Below, piece by piece: positions 8,153 through 16,879 of a stretch of 64,000 nucleotides of DNA (the stretch's first letter is position 1; each line of letters begins with the position of its first letter). Origin of the DNA: a candidate division LCP-89 bacterium B3_LCP (GTDB lineage Bacteria > Electryoneota > B3-LCP); NCBI GenBank assembly GCA_005223185.1, contig NJBN01000008.1:117993-181992 (forward strand), written 5' to 3'. The position numbers were made by a program, and so were the translations under genes. Below the pieces are notes generated by a model. It saw only the letters and a program-made list of their open reading frames with translations, made no database searches and was not told the DNA's origin.

Positions 8153-8997
8153 TTGGAAACCTCTGTTGCACTGTGATCCTTGCCCATGAACCATCTCTTG
8201 GTGTGATGAACTTCATCTCCGAAGCTGTGCATGAATTTCATCTCATCTTCAGTTAAAGGACCCTGTTGCAGTGCTTCCAAGTTTTCATTAAGTTGTTTGA
8301 TATTGCTGGGAGCGGTCATACATACGTGAATGTTCGGATTGGTGAGCACGAAACGGTAACATTGTCCTGCTGTTGGTATCTGCTCTTCCTGGGGCCAATT
8401 TTTAGGCCGCTTTAAAAGATAACGCCAGCGGGTCGCCGTATAACCCACAACTCCGGGATTATGTTCTTTCAGGTAAGGAAAGACGTCCTCTTCAGCGCCG
8501 CGGTGAGCTGCGTTATATCTAATCATGAACAGGTCCAACAGACCTTTACTGGCTAATTCACCTGCAAATTTGCGGTTATGAGTGGATATCCCTGTCGCTC
8601 GTATTTTACCTTCCTGACGAAATTTATTCAACTCCTCAAGGACGTGATCGGTCAGGTGTTTGGGCTTAGTAATACCTAAAAATAAAAACACGTCAATGTA
8701 ATCTGTGGAAAATTGCCTGAGCCGCTTTTCCAGCGTGCGCCGGAGGTTGGGATGACCTAGTAAGAGATTGTAAGCGCCTGTCGCTATCACTACCTTATCA
8801 CGTCCGGACTTTATTACATCGCGCACGACTTTGACCACCTGCGTATCAAATCCGTAACCGAAAAAGTAATTGATACCGGCATCAAGAGCGCGGTATATGG
8901 TTTCCTTTCCCGGTCGGTAGGTCCCGGAAAACCCCAACCGGTGTACGTTAATACCGGTATTTCCCAAAACTGTCTGGGTAAAATCAGATTCTGTCAT
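8149..8997 (-). CDS. aldo/keto reductase-fold protein lacking catalytic residues
   Basis: 282 residues from the ATG at 8997 (AAGGA upstream; another in-frame ATG at 9039 has no ribosome site). The fold is clear: LGNTGINVHRLGFSGT at the N-terminus, then STDYIDVFLFLGI and EGKIRATGISTHN. However, three residues of the catalytic tetrad are changed: the Asp of the usual N(F/Y)FD motif is Phe (INYFFGYG), the Lys of VVIATK is Gly (VVIATGAY), and the His of the usual D(L/V)Y..H is Leu (DVFLFLGI). Only Tyr seems kept. It may be a non-reductase member that binds a nucleotide or another ligand. Overlaps the C69 peptidase gene by 4 bases. Confidence 0.75.
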   Translation of the reverse strand: MTESDFTQTVLGNTGINVHRLGFSGTYRPGKETIYRALDAGINYFFGYGFDTQVVKVVRDVIKSGRDKVVIATGAYNLLLGHPNLRRTLEKRLRQFSTDYIDVFLFLGITKPKHLTDHVLEELNKFRQEGKIRATGISTHNRKFAGELASKGLLDLFMIRYNAAHRGAEEDVFPYLKEHNPGVVGYTATRWRYLLKRPKNWPQEEQIPTAGQCYRFVLTNPNIHVCMTAPSNIKQLNENLEALQQGPLTEDEMKFMHSFGDEVHHTKRWFMGKDHSATEVSK

Positions 8998-9151
8998 GAC
9001 AATCCTTGCTTTAAGCGGTTGTTCATGCTGCCTCTGCATAAATTACCACATTTCATGGTCTTTTTCAAATGAAAATTCTGCTGATGTTTGTGATAATACA
9101 CTTTCAAGCTTAAAAGGAAAACCCCGAACTGACCATTGGAAAACAAACGGG

Positions 9152-9180
9152 TTGACAAATTGATAAAAATTCGCTATATT
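9152..9180 (+). promoter_or_regulatory. sigma-70 promoter for the cyclophilin gene
   Basis: TTGACA (9152-9157), a 17-base spacer and TATATT (9175-9180), near consensus. The ATG of the cyclophilin lipoprotein gene is 63 bases downstream of the -10 box, with GGAG before it. Confidence 0.75.
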
Positions 9181-9242
9181 GCTTCCCGTTGTCTGGTTGA
9201 ACGGAAAGAGATCTTATAGAAGCCTGAAGGGGAGAGTAGGAT

Positions 9243-9845
9243 ATGCGAAGGATATTATTTGTTTTAGCTATGACTTGCATAATAGCCGGCTGCGGAGATA
9301 AAAAACAGGAACGTGATACGCAGAAAGGTGATGATCTGATGAAGAATGAAGTCGCAGTGATAGAGACACGTTTGGGAAAAATTGTTTTGGAGTTCTTCCC
9401 TGAGGTAGCGCCCAAGCATGTAGCCAATTTTAAAAAGCTGGCCGAGAGTGGTTTTTATGACAGTACTACCTTCCACCGTGTTATACCAGGCTTTATAATA
9501 CAGGGTGGAGACCCGCTATCGAAGGATGATAATCGTGCCAATGATGGCACGGGAGGTCCCGGTTACACTATTGTAGCGGAACCCAACGAACACCAGCATC
9601 TGCGTGGAGCGGTTTCCATGGCGCGCAAGGGAGAAGATTCCGAAAGCAATGGATCGCAGTTCTATATATGCGTGGCTACCCAGCCTCATTTAGATAAACT
9701 GGGATTCACCGTTTTTGCCAATGTCTTATCAGGGATGGATACTGTTGACAAAATCGTCAACCTGCCTCGGGATCAGCGGGATAATCCGCTTGAACCAATA
9801 TCTATAGAGAAGGTATCGATCATTCTTAAAACAGATTTGAATTAA
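9243..9845 (+). CDS. cyclophilin-type peptidyl-prolyl isomerase, lipoprotein
   Basis: 200 residues. The N-terminus is a lipoprotein signal peptide with lipobox IIAGC (cysteine about residue 17), so it is anchored to a membrane on the periplasmic side. From about residue 38 it is a full bacterial cyclophilin: VIETRLGKIVLEFFPE, FHRVIPGFIIQGGDP (with the catalytic Arg), GSQFYICVATQPHLD and FGNV-like FANVLSGMDTVDKI. It catalyses proline cis-trans isomerisation and likely helps fold exported proteins. A near-consensus promoter lies at 9152-9180 and it appears monocistronic, although the next gene starts 31 bases later on the same strand. Confidence 0.9.
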   Translation: MRRILFVLAMTCIIAGCGDKKQERDTQKGDDLMKNEVAVIETRLGKIVLEFFPEVAPKHVANFKKLAESGFYDSTTFHRVIPGFIIQGGDPLSKDDNRANDGTGGPGYTIVAEPNEHQHLRGAVSMARKGEDSESNGSQFYICVATQPHLDKLGFTVFANVLSGMDTVDKIVNLPRDQRDNPLEPISIEKVSIILKTDLN

Positions 9846-9876
9846 CCCATATAATTGATAATAACGTGCTTGAATA

Positions 9877-10617
9877 GTGACAGTCTCAGTTCAATTAGGT
9901 GAAATTCCACAAGACCTGATTAACAGACAGCTCTGCATGGACAATCGGGATTTATTCGCGCGTCTTCCGAATGAGTCCATCGATCTGATCTTAACTGATC
10001 CCCCTTATAAAACCTATCGCAGTAACAGACCGGTTGCTCACGAGAAGCTCAAGACAGTCGATGCTGGATTGTTCGATATTGATATTTTCGCCGCGCAAAG
10101 TCATCGGGTGCTAAAGCAAGGAGCTCATCTGTATTGCTTCTGTGACCACCAGACTTTCCCTGATATTCGCCAAAAACTGATTGATAAGGAGTTCAAGTAT
10201 AAAAACTGCCTGGTCTGGGTTAAGAACAATCATGGCAGTGGAGATCTGAAAGGTAACTGGGCGCCGCAGCACGAATTCATCATCTTCGCCACCAAGGGAC
10301 AGGGAAAACCCCTTCAGGGGAAGCGTAAATCAAATGTACTCCTGAAGCGAGCAGATAACGGTGGCTTCGAGTTCTTCAATAAGGTATCCAACTATAAATA
10401 CCATCACGGGACTACCAAACCGGTGGAACTGCTGAGGTTACTGATTAGCGCTTCCAGCAGAGAGGGAGACGTCGTTTTAGACCCCTACGGCGGCAGCGGT
10501 TCCACGGCCGAAGCCTGCTTGCTGGAGAACAGGCGCTTCATCCTGGCGGAAATAGATTCGGAATATGTAGAACGGGCAAAGAATCGTATAGCAAAGTTAG
10601 AAGAAAATTCAATATAA
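9877..10617 (+). CDS. solitary DNA methyltransferase (N6-adenine/N4-cytosine, beta-type order)
   Basis: 246 residues from a GTG at 9877; an internal ATG at 9937 is a possible alternative start. Catalytic motif IV DPPY is at residues 41-44 (LILTDPPYKT) and the SAM-binding motif I is near the C-terminus (VVLDPYGGSGST, about 199-210), the motif order of beta-class amino-methyltransferases. TTKPVELL (about 179) is the segment that leads into motif I. It transfers a methyl group to adenine N6 or cytosine N4. No restriction enzyme gene is adjacent, so it is either an orphan regulatory methylase or a prophage-type remnant. The recognition site cannot be read. Confidence 0.85.
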   Translation: MTVSVQLGEIPQDLINRQLCMDNRDLFARLPNESIDLILTDPPYKTYRSNRPVAHEKLKTVDAGLFDIDIFAAQSHRVLKQGAHLYCFCDHQTFPDIRQKLIDKEFKYKNCLVWVKNNHGSGDLKGNWAPQHEFIIFATKGQGKPLQGKRKSNVLLKRADNGGFEFFNKVSNYKYHHGTTKPVELLRLLISASSREGDVVLDPYGGSGSTAEACLLENRRFILAEIDSEYVERAKNRIAKLEENSI

Positions 10618-10631
10618 ATTCAGGATAGACT

Positions 10632-11774
10632 ATGAAAGTCGCAACCCAAGAGAAGATCGCCGCGATATTGGCGAATTTAAAGACGAGAAATGTAAGCGCG
10701 GTGTTGATTTCTGACTTTGAAACCGGCCGCAACAAGAACCTGCGCTATCTAAGTGGTCAGCCTTCTGATGCTCAACTGCTGCTTTTCGCAGATGGCAGTA
10801 CCAGTCTGGTAGTCTGGGATATGATAGTTGCCAAACAGATGTCGGAAGTGGACAGGCTAATTGACGTTTCCGATTTCGACCGCTCCTATCGAGCGGCGGT
10901 TTCACATGCCCTGCGAGAGAAGTTAGGTGAAGAATTTACCTTAGAAGTGCTGCCCACCGAAGGGCATTTCTTAGTGCTGCAGCTCCAGAAGGAATTTCCT
11001 CAAGCCGAGTTCATCTGCCAGCCTGATGGAGCCGCTGATCTGTTTATCAAAGCGCGTTCGGTCAAGAGTGATGCTGAAATCGAGACTCTGCGGGAAGGCG
11101 CTAACGTTACCAATGAAATCATTAAAATGATCAGACCGTTCGTAGAATCGAACCCGGGACTGCGGGAACTGGACTTAGCCATCTTCCTCGAAAATGAGAT
11201 GAAGAAGCGCGGCGCTGAAGGTCCCAGCTTCGAAACGCTGGTGGCTAACGTCGATCGTAGCGGTATGATCCACCAGGTGCCTTCTGCTTCAGAAGCGCAA
11301 CTTGATAAACCGGGTATTGGACTGACGGATTTCGGATTGATGTGGAAGGGCTATGCCACGGACGTTACCGTTCCCATGGCGTTCGGAAAGATCAGCGCTG
11401 ATCAGCAGAAGATAATCGACGTCAACCGCGAGGCCTACGATCTGGCTATCGGCATGCTGGAACCGGGTATTCCTGCGCATGTGGTGGCGGAAGCAGCCAT
11501 AGGGCACATCAAATCGAAAGGGCTGAACATGCCATACGGTTTGGGGCATGGTATCGGTCTGGAAGTGCATGATCCTCCACGGTTGGCTCCCAAACCCACT
11601 GATCCCGAAATGCTGAAATACTGGCAGGAAACTCCGCTGCTGCCCGGTATGGTATTCACCATCGAACCGGGAATAACTTCCGACATCGGCGGTTTCCGCA
11701 TCGAAAATGACGTCCTCATGACCGATTCTGGCCCGGAAGTACTGACGATTTCGGAGCCGATAATTTTCGGATGA
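10632..11774 (+). CDS. M24 family metallopeptidase (Xaa-Pro peptidase type)
   Basis: 380 residues. An N-terminal creatinase-like domain (about 1-145) precedes the pita-bread catalytic domain. All five metal ligands are present: Asp233, Asp244 (GYATDVTV), His306 (GLGHGIGLEVHDPP), Glu345 (FTIEPGI) and Glu358 (GGFRIENDVLM). It would release amino acids from peptides with proline in the second position, in the cytoplasm. It starts 14 bases after the methyltransferase stop, with AGGAT upstream. A strong hairpin at 11784-11813 ends the unit. Confidence 0.9.
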   Translation: MKVATQEKIAAILANLKTRNVSAVLISDFETGRNKNLRYLSGQPSDAQLLLFADGSTSLVVWDMIVAKQMSEVDRLIDVSDFDRSYRAAVSHALREKLGEEFTLEVLPTEGHFLVLQLQKEFPQAEFICQPDGAADLFIKARSVKSDAEIETLREGANVTNEIIKMIRPFVESNPGLRELDLAIFLENEMKKRGAEGPSFETLVANVDRSGMIHQVPSASEAQLDKPGIGLTDFGLMWKGYATDVTVPMAFGKISADQQKIIDVNREAYDLAIGMLEPGIPAHVVAEAAIGHIKSKGLNMPYGLGHGIGLEVHDPPRLAPKPTDPEMLKYWQETPLLPGMVFTIEPGITSDIGGFRIENDVLMTDSGPEVLTISEPIIFG

Positions 11775-11783
11775 TGTCAATTC

Positions 11784-11813
11784 ATAGTCGGGGTCGCCTA
11801 TGACCCCGGCTAT
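11784..11813 (+). terminator. hairpin after the M24 peptidase gene
   Basis: A 12-bp stem (one G-T pair) ATAGTCGGGGTC / GACCCCGGCTAT with a 6-nt loop starts 9 bases after the stop. There is only an AT-rich tail (TAAATAATA), not a T-run. The core CGGGGTC-GCC..T-GACCCCG recurs at 20976-20995. Confidence 0.6.
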
Positions 11814-11904
11814 TAAATAATACAGGAATCCACACCTTTGGAAGGTTCGGAAAGCACACGCAACCGCTTTTAGAAGTGGAATATATAATATTGCGGAGAT
11901 AATC

Positions 11905-13113
11905 GTGAGTCCATTTCACAACCCAAATCGTCAAGTTAGTTCTATCAGACAGGCTCTAGCGCAAGATAAAAAACCTCTTGGCCTATTTCTTGGGGCGGGG
12001 TGTCCGCTATCAATAAAAAATAATACTAGTGAAACTCAGAAACCTCTTATTCCAGATATTGTAGGATTAACCAAGATTGTTTGTGAGCGCATGGAATCCT
12101 CACACAAGATGAAAAAACCTTTTGAGGTGTTGTTAGAACATTTTAACATTGATGAGCACAAAAACACCAATATTGAAGATATTCTAAGTCACATTCGTTC
12201 ACTTCGCGTAGTAGCGGGAAAAGATTCAGTGAGAGGTCTTACGGCAGAGAACCTCGATTCACTTGACCAGGAAGTATGTAGCATCATAGTTATGGTAATG
12301 AAAGAAGAGTTACCTGAAAATGCCACAGCTTATCATAGAATCGCTACCTGGATTGGAGCAACGCAAAGAAGCATTCCGGTTGAATTATTCACTACGAATT
12401 ACGACCTTCTGCTTGAGCAAGCCCTAGAAAGACAAAGAGTACCTTATTTTGATGGGTTTGTGGGTTCTTATCGAGCATTTTTCGATCCATACGCTATGGA
12501 AGAAGACAAGCTACCCCCAAGATGGTCAAGATTATGGAAGCTTCACGGCTCAATAAATTGGTACTTGGACAACAGCGGTTTGGTTTATCGAAGTCTGAAC
12601 GATGCTATCGGACAGAGACGTGTTATTCACCCGTCACATCTCAAGTATGAACAGAGTAGAAAAATGCCTTATCTTGCGATGATAGATCGTCTAAGGGCGT
12701 TTTTAAAGGAGCCGTCCCCATTTCTAATTGTTTGTGGGTACTCTTTTCGTGACGATCACTTAAATGAAGTTTTAGTCCAAGGCTTAGAGGGTAACCCTAA
12801 TGGGGTTGTATTTGCTCTCATTTACAAAAGTCTTAAAGACTATCCGAAGGCTATAAGTCTTGCGGAGAAAAGGCCAAATTTAAATATTCTAGCAGAAGAT
12901 GAAGCTGTGATAGGAACGAGAAGGGCTGGTTGGACAGAAAAACAGGACTTAAGTGATTTTGATAGAAGTCCAGGCGTTGAATGGGTTTTAAAAGAAAAGC
13001 AAGGGGGTGAAGGGCTAAGACAATCGCATTTTAAACTTGGAGACTTTACGGCCTTTGGGGATTTTCTATTAGATATTACTGGTGTCAAAGAGGATACGAA
13101 GAGTGCGAAGTAA
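11905..13113 (+). CDS. SIR2-domain NADase of a SIR2-HerA defense system
   Basis: 402 residues from a GTG with GGAG upstream. SIR2-like motifs: LFLGAGCP (27-34), FTTNYDLLLE (TTNYD 163-167), KLHGSINW (212-219, with the catalytic-type His) and CGYSFRDDH (278-285). In defense systems such SIR2 proteins hydrolyse NAD+ when a phage infects, together with the HerA ATPase. The next gene is HerA and overlaps this one, which fixes the assignment. The gene is visibly more AT-rich than its neighbours (rows near 12,001 are only about one third GC), as expected for a transferred defense island. Asn and His positions appear intact, so it is likely active. Confidence 0.88.
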   Translation: MSPFHNPNRQVSSIRQALAQDKKPLGLFLGAGCPLSIKNNTSETQKPLIPDIVGLTKIVCERMESSHKMKKPFEVLLEHFNIDEHKNTNIEDILSHIRSLRVVAGKDSVRGLTAENLDSLDQEVCSIIVMVMKEELPENATAYHRIATWIGATQRSIPVELFTTNYDLLLEQALERQRVPYFDGFVGSYRAFFDPYAMEEDKLPPRWSRLWKLHGSINWYLDNSGLVYRSLNDAIGQRRVIHPSHLKYEQSRKMPYLAMIDRLRAFLKEPSPFLIVCGYSFRDDHLNEVLVQGLEGNPNGVVFALIYKSLKDYPKAISLAEKRPNLNILAEDEAVIGTRRAGWTEKQDLSDFDRSPGVEWVLKEKQGGEGLRQSHFKLGDFTAFGDFLLDITGVKEDTKSAK

Positions 13114-14959
13114 TCCTACTTTTTTAGGGACAGTTCAGGATGTAAAGGGGTCCACGATCAGTGTTGCTCTTGATTCTGACACTATTTCCGGTTTAACCTT
13201 TGTGGACGGTTTTGGTTACCGTATAGGCCAGATTGGCAGTTTCGTTCGCGTCCCTATGGGCTACCTTGATTTATTTGGCATCGTTTCACAGGTGGGAGCA
13301 GGGGCAGTGCCGGAGAGACTTGCTGAGCTTGAACCGCACGGCTACCGCTGGATGACGGTGCAGCTAATAGGTGAAGGTCAGCATGGGGATGAATTCAAGC
13401 GCGGCATTTCACAGTACCCTACTATTGGAGACCAAGTTCATCTAGTTACAGAACAAGACCTTGCCAGAATTTACGGACGGCCGGAATCAGCAAATTATGT
13501 TCGTGTTGGAGGTTTGGCAAGCGCTGAATCTATCCCAGCTTTACTTAATATCGATAAGTTAATTACGCGTCATAGTGCTGTAGTGGGTACAACCGGGGCA
13601 GGAAAATCTACTACAATAGCAGGACTTTTAGTTACTCTTTCAGATATGGCAAGGTATCCTTCTGCCCGCATTATCGTGTTGGACATTCACGGCGAATATG
13701 CTGCAGCTTTAAAGGACCGTGCAACCGTGTTTCGCGTTAATCCAAGCAAAGACCACAATGAGCAGCCACTTTATGTTCCGTACTGGGCGATGACATTTGA
13801 CGAGTTGCTTTCTGTAAGTCTAGGTTCATTAGACGATACAAGCCGTGGCGCAGTTCTTGAAAAAATCACCGACTTAAAATTATCGTCTCTTGAAAAAAGT
13901 ACAAGAGAGGGTGTTACTGCCGATAATTTGACTGTTGATACACCAATCCCATTCAGTATACACAAATTATGGTTTGATCTGCATAGGCTTGTTAATTCGA
14001 CCCATACTTCAAGTGGGGGACAATCCGAAGAAACGGAAGCCCTACTCAAAGATGCAAATGGTCAAATAGTAGAAGCAGGCGATCCGATTAGGGTTATTCC
14101 ACCTAAATATGAACCTCATACACAAGCCTCTGGTGCAGAAAAAATCTATCTTAGCAGATCGTCTTTGAATATTAGGAGACCACTTGAATCCTTGGCTTCG
14201 AGGCTCCGCGATCCGCGCTTTGATTTTCTCTTTCGTCCAGGACCCTGGTGTCCTGATGAGGAAGGATTGCCAGAGCAAGACCTTGACACTCTTTTGGAGC
14301 AATGGATTGGTAGCCCACAGTCAATTGTTATTCTTGACCTTTCAGGTATCCCCATTTCCATATTGACTAATCTTGTTGGTACTCTTCTTAGGATAATTTA
14401 TGACGCACTCTTCTGGTCGAGAAACCTGTCGGAAGGTGGGCGAGAGCGACCACTTTTAGTTGTTTTAGAAGAGGCGCATTCCTATTTGGGGCAAGAAGAT
14501 ACTGGACCGGCTGCTATGGCTGTTAAAAGAATTGTAAAGGAAGGACGTAAGTACGGTATCGGTGCTATGATTGTGAGTCAACGGCCAGCGGAGATTAATA
14601 CAACCATTCTCTCTCAATGCGGTACTATTTTCTCAATGCGTCTTTCTAATACAACGGATCGTTCACACGTTACTGGAGCGGTAACGGATAATCTTGAAGG
14701 GCTTCTCAGTATGTTACCAGCACTGCGCACTGGTGAAGCGATTATTATAGGTGAAGCCGTTCACTTGCCATTAAGAACGCTTATTGATCCTCCAAGCAAG
14801 GATAGACGCCCTGATAGCAGCGATCCGCTAGTATATAATGACTCAGGCCCTGGCGGTTGGAACCGAAACAAAGAGAAGAGCGATTATTCTGAAGTGGTAG
14901 CTGTTTGGCGAAAACAGGATCCCAGATCATACAAAATAATCAAGGAAAACGAGGAGTAG
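13103..14959 (+). CDS. herA: HerA-family ATPase/helicase of the SIR2-HerA system
   Basis: 618 residues from GTG 13103, chosen because AAAGAGG sits 9 bases upstream; GTG 13082 in the same frame is an alternative without a ribosome site. An N-terminal HAS-barrel (about 1-130) is followed by Walker A GTTGAGKST (162-170), a long middle insertion (about 250-390), Walker B LLVVLEEAH (about 451-459) and IVSQRPAEINTTILSQC with TTDRSHV (arginine-finger region). HerA forms a hexameric DNA-translocating ring; in the known SIR2-HerA system it assembles with SIR2 into an NAD-depleting complex. It overlaps the SIR2 gene by 11 bases and is followed 7 bases later by a KTSC gene. Confidence 0.88.
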   Translation: MRSNPTFLGTVQDVKGSTISVALDSDTISGLTFVDGFGYRIGQIGSFVRVPMGYLDLFGIVSQVGAGAVPERLAELEPHGYRWMTVQLIGEGQHGDEFKRGISQYPTIGDQVHLVTEQDLARIYGRPESANYVRVGGLASAESIPALLNIDKLITRHSAVVGTTGAGKSTTIAGLLVTLSDMARYPSARIIVLDIHGEYAAALKDRATVFRVNPSKDHNEQPLYVPYWAMTFDELLSVSLGSLDDTSRGAVLEKITDLKLSSLEKSTREGVTADNLTVDTPIPFSIHKLWFDLHRLVNSTHTSSGGQSEETEALLKDANGQIVEAGDPIRVIPPKYEPHTQASGAEKIYLSRSSLNIRRPLESLASRLRDPRFDFLFRPGPWCPDEEGLPEQDLDTLLEQWIGSPQSIVILDLSGIPISILTNLVGTLLRIIYDALFWSRNLSEGGRERPLLVVLEEAHSYLGQEDTGPAAMAVKRIVKEGRKYGIGAMIVSQRPAEINTTILSQCGTIFSMRLSNTTDRSHVTGAVTDNLEGLLSMLPALRTGEAIIIGEAVHLPLRTLIDPPSKDRRPDSSDPLVYNDSGPGGWNRNKEKSDYSEVVAVWRKQDPRSYKIIKENEE

Positions 14960-14966
14960 CTCGGCG

Positions 14967-15176
14967 ATGAAACGTATACCTGTTGATTCCACAAATGTTG
15001 CGTCGGTAGGGTACGATCCTCCAACGCAGACGCTTGAAATTGAATTTCACAGCGGCGGTATTTATCAGTATTTTGACATACCACAAACTGTTTACGATGA
15101 ATTATTAAAAGCTGGGTCAGTTGGAAAATTTTTAAACGCTCATATAAAGGGCTCATATCGGTACGCTAGAGTTTGA
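14967..15176 (+). CDS. KTSC-domain small protein, third gene of the SIR2-HerA operon
   Basis: 69 residues; a single KTSC domain covering nearly the whole protein: M..I.VDSTNVASVGYDPPTQ, LEIEFHSGGIYQYFDIP, VYDELLKAGSVGKFLNAHIK and YRYARV. GAGGAG lies upstream of the ATG, which comes 7 bases after the HerA stop. KTSC domains occur alone or attached to lysyl-tRNA synthetases and are thought to bind nucleic acid; no enzymatic role is established. Its place in the operon suggests an accessory, sensor or antitoxin-like role in the defense system; that is inference. Confidence 0.82.
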   Translation: MKRIPVDSTNVASVGYDPPTQTLEIEFHSGGIYQYFDIPQTVYDELLKAGSVGKFLNAHIKGSYRYARV

Positions 15177-15234
15177 GTATAATCTTCGTTGTCAAGACGA
15201 ACTCTAAAATGGTATGTGCCATAGGAGTAAGTTC

Positions 15235-16404
15235 TCACCTCTTCACCCTTCCAGCAATCTCTTTCACAGCTTCGATAGCCGTGTCAATATCAGATTCAAC
15301 GTTGAAGGCGCCGACGGAAAATCGCACTCCACCGTGCACCGGTATGAGTCCCAACTGTTCGTGTACCAACGGAGCACAGTGCAATCCGGTACGCGTGGCG
15401 ACGTCGAAATCCACGTCCAGCATGATTCCCACGTCTCCGGCTTCCATCCCTTCGATATTGATGGTAACGGTGGAAAGCCGGTTATCGAAATTCTCCCAGC
15501 AGTATATTATAACGCCGTCTATCTGGCGGAACCCTTCCACCAACTTGCGCGCTAATTTCATCTCGCGGGCATGTATGTTCGCCATGCCTTCTTCTTCGAT
15601 GAAATCCTGTCCAGCTAACAAGGAAGCCACGCCTATCATATTCGGTGTACCGTATTCCATCCTGAACGGATATTCTGCTAAGTGATATGGATAGGCAGAC
15701 CGAACACCCGTACCTCCCGCTCTGATCTGCTTGATCTCGAGATGTTCACGTACACACAGACCACCGATTCCCGTAAATCCCATAAGCGATTTATGTCCCG
15801 TAAAGGCCAAAACGTCTATGTTCATGTCCTTCATGTCGATGGGCACCACACCCGCTGTCTGTGAAGAATCAATAGCGAAAAGAACGCCTTTATCCCTGCA
15901 TATTTGTCCGATTTCTTTTAACGGCTGCACCGTCCCTAAAACGTTCGATCCATGATTTACTATCACCAACTTTGTATTGGGTTTCAGGGCATATTTTATG
16001 TCGTCCGGATCGACGTAGCCCTGTTTATTGAAGGGCACATAAGTCGCTTCTACACCCTGGTCGCGAACCATACAGTTTATCGGCCGGATAACTGAGTTGT
16101 GTTCCACGTTGGTTGAAATAACATGATCTCCTGATACCAGTAACCCGGGAATTATCAGGTTCAGGGCATCTGTGGCGTTGTATGAAAAGCAGAGACGTTC
16201 GGGTACGTTCTCATCACCACCGAAGAATTTGGTTAGCCGAACGCGCAAATCTTCGATGATATTACCAGCTTCAATCGCCATATCAAACCCGCTGCGACCG
16301 GGATTGACGCCCGTTTTGCGGTAAAAATCGATGGCGAATTCATATACGTTCGGTGGTTTGGGCCAGGCAGTAGCGGCGTTATCTAAGTAAATCAGGTCTT
16401 CCAT
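15235..16404 (-). CDS. cysteine desulfurase family protein (class V aminotransferase)
   Basis: 389 residues, PLP-dependent. Key residues: YLDNAAT (about 6-12), His102 in NVEHNS, Asp179 in FAIDSSQTAG, PLP lysine 205 in FTGHKSLMGF and a cysteine at 343 in RTGLHCAP, the place of the persulfide-forming cysteine. It would take sulfur from cysteine to make a protein persulfide for Fe-S or thiolation pathways; the GHKSLMGF and GLHCAPLVH wording is that of the 'cysteine desulfurase family protein' group rather than classic IscS. ATG with GGAG upstream. Convergent with the defense operon, 58 bases apart. No iscU or suf genes nearby. Confidence 0.87.
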   Translation of the reverse strand: MEDLIYLDNAATAWPKPPNVYEFAIDFYRKTGVNPGRSGFDMAIEAGNIIEDLRVRLTKFFGGDENVPERLCFSYNATDALNLIIPGLLVSGDHVISTNVEHNSVIRPINCMVRDQGVEATYVPFNKQGYVDPDDIKYALKPNTKLVIVNHGSNVLGTVQPLKEIGQICRDKGVLFAIDSSQTAGVVPIDMKDMNIDVLAFTGHKSLMGFTGIGGLCVREHLEIKQIRAGGTGVRSAYPYHLAEYPFRMEYGTPNMIGVASLLAGQDFIEEEGMANIHAREMKLARKLVEGFRQIDGVIIYCWENFDNRLSTVTINIEGMEAGDVGIMLDVDFDVATRTGLHCAPLVHEQLGLIPVHGGVRFSVGAFNVESDIDTAIEAVKEIAGRVKR

Positions 16405-16609
16405 TAAACACTCCGTGGATCGATTGGTTTTATGCCTCGTTTAACATGAACCACAAATTTAATAACTTTAGCTTTCAATTTCAAGCTCTTCGTGATGAAT
16501 ATGATAAGCCAGTTATCGGAAATCCCAGAAATCTCGAAAACGTTGAAAATAATATCCTCAAGAAAATATTGCATAGTCAGAAAAAATGATGTATATTTCA
16601 GTTTCAATT

Positions 16610-16683
16610 GCGCCCTTAGCTCAACTGGATAGAGCGTCTGGCTACGGACCAGGAGGTTGGGGGTTCGAATCCCTTAGGGCGTA
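16610..16683 (+). tRNA. tRNA-Arg (anticodon ACG)
   Basis: A 74-base cloverleaf: acceptor GCGCCCT (16610-16616) with AGGGCGT (16676-16682, a G-T first pair), D-arm GCTC/GAGC, anticodon stem TCTGG/CCAGG, loop CTACGGA giving anticodon ACG (16644-16646), T-arm loop TTCGAAT and discriminator A16683. CCA is not encoded. The ACG anticodon reads CGU/CGC/CGA after A-to-I editing. Confidence 0.92.
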
Positions 16684-16879
16684 CTATCAGACCCAGCCGC
16701 GGATGAACTTCTGCGGCTTTTTAATTACCTGTTGGCAGTGAGCAATTGGTGTATGTAACTTTTTAATCACTGAAGCGTCTATAAATCAGAAGGGCGCCAT
16801 CAGCAGGTAAGAGAACAATTTGAAATCACTTGTAGATAGTGTCGGCATCTGTAAGATGGTAGGAATTTAACCTATATTT

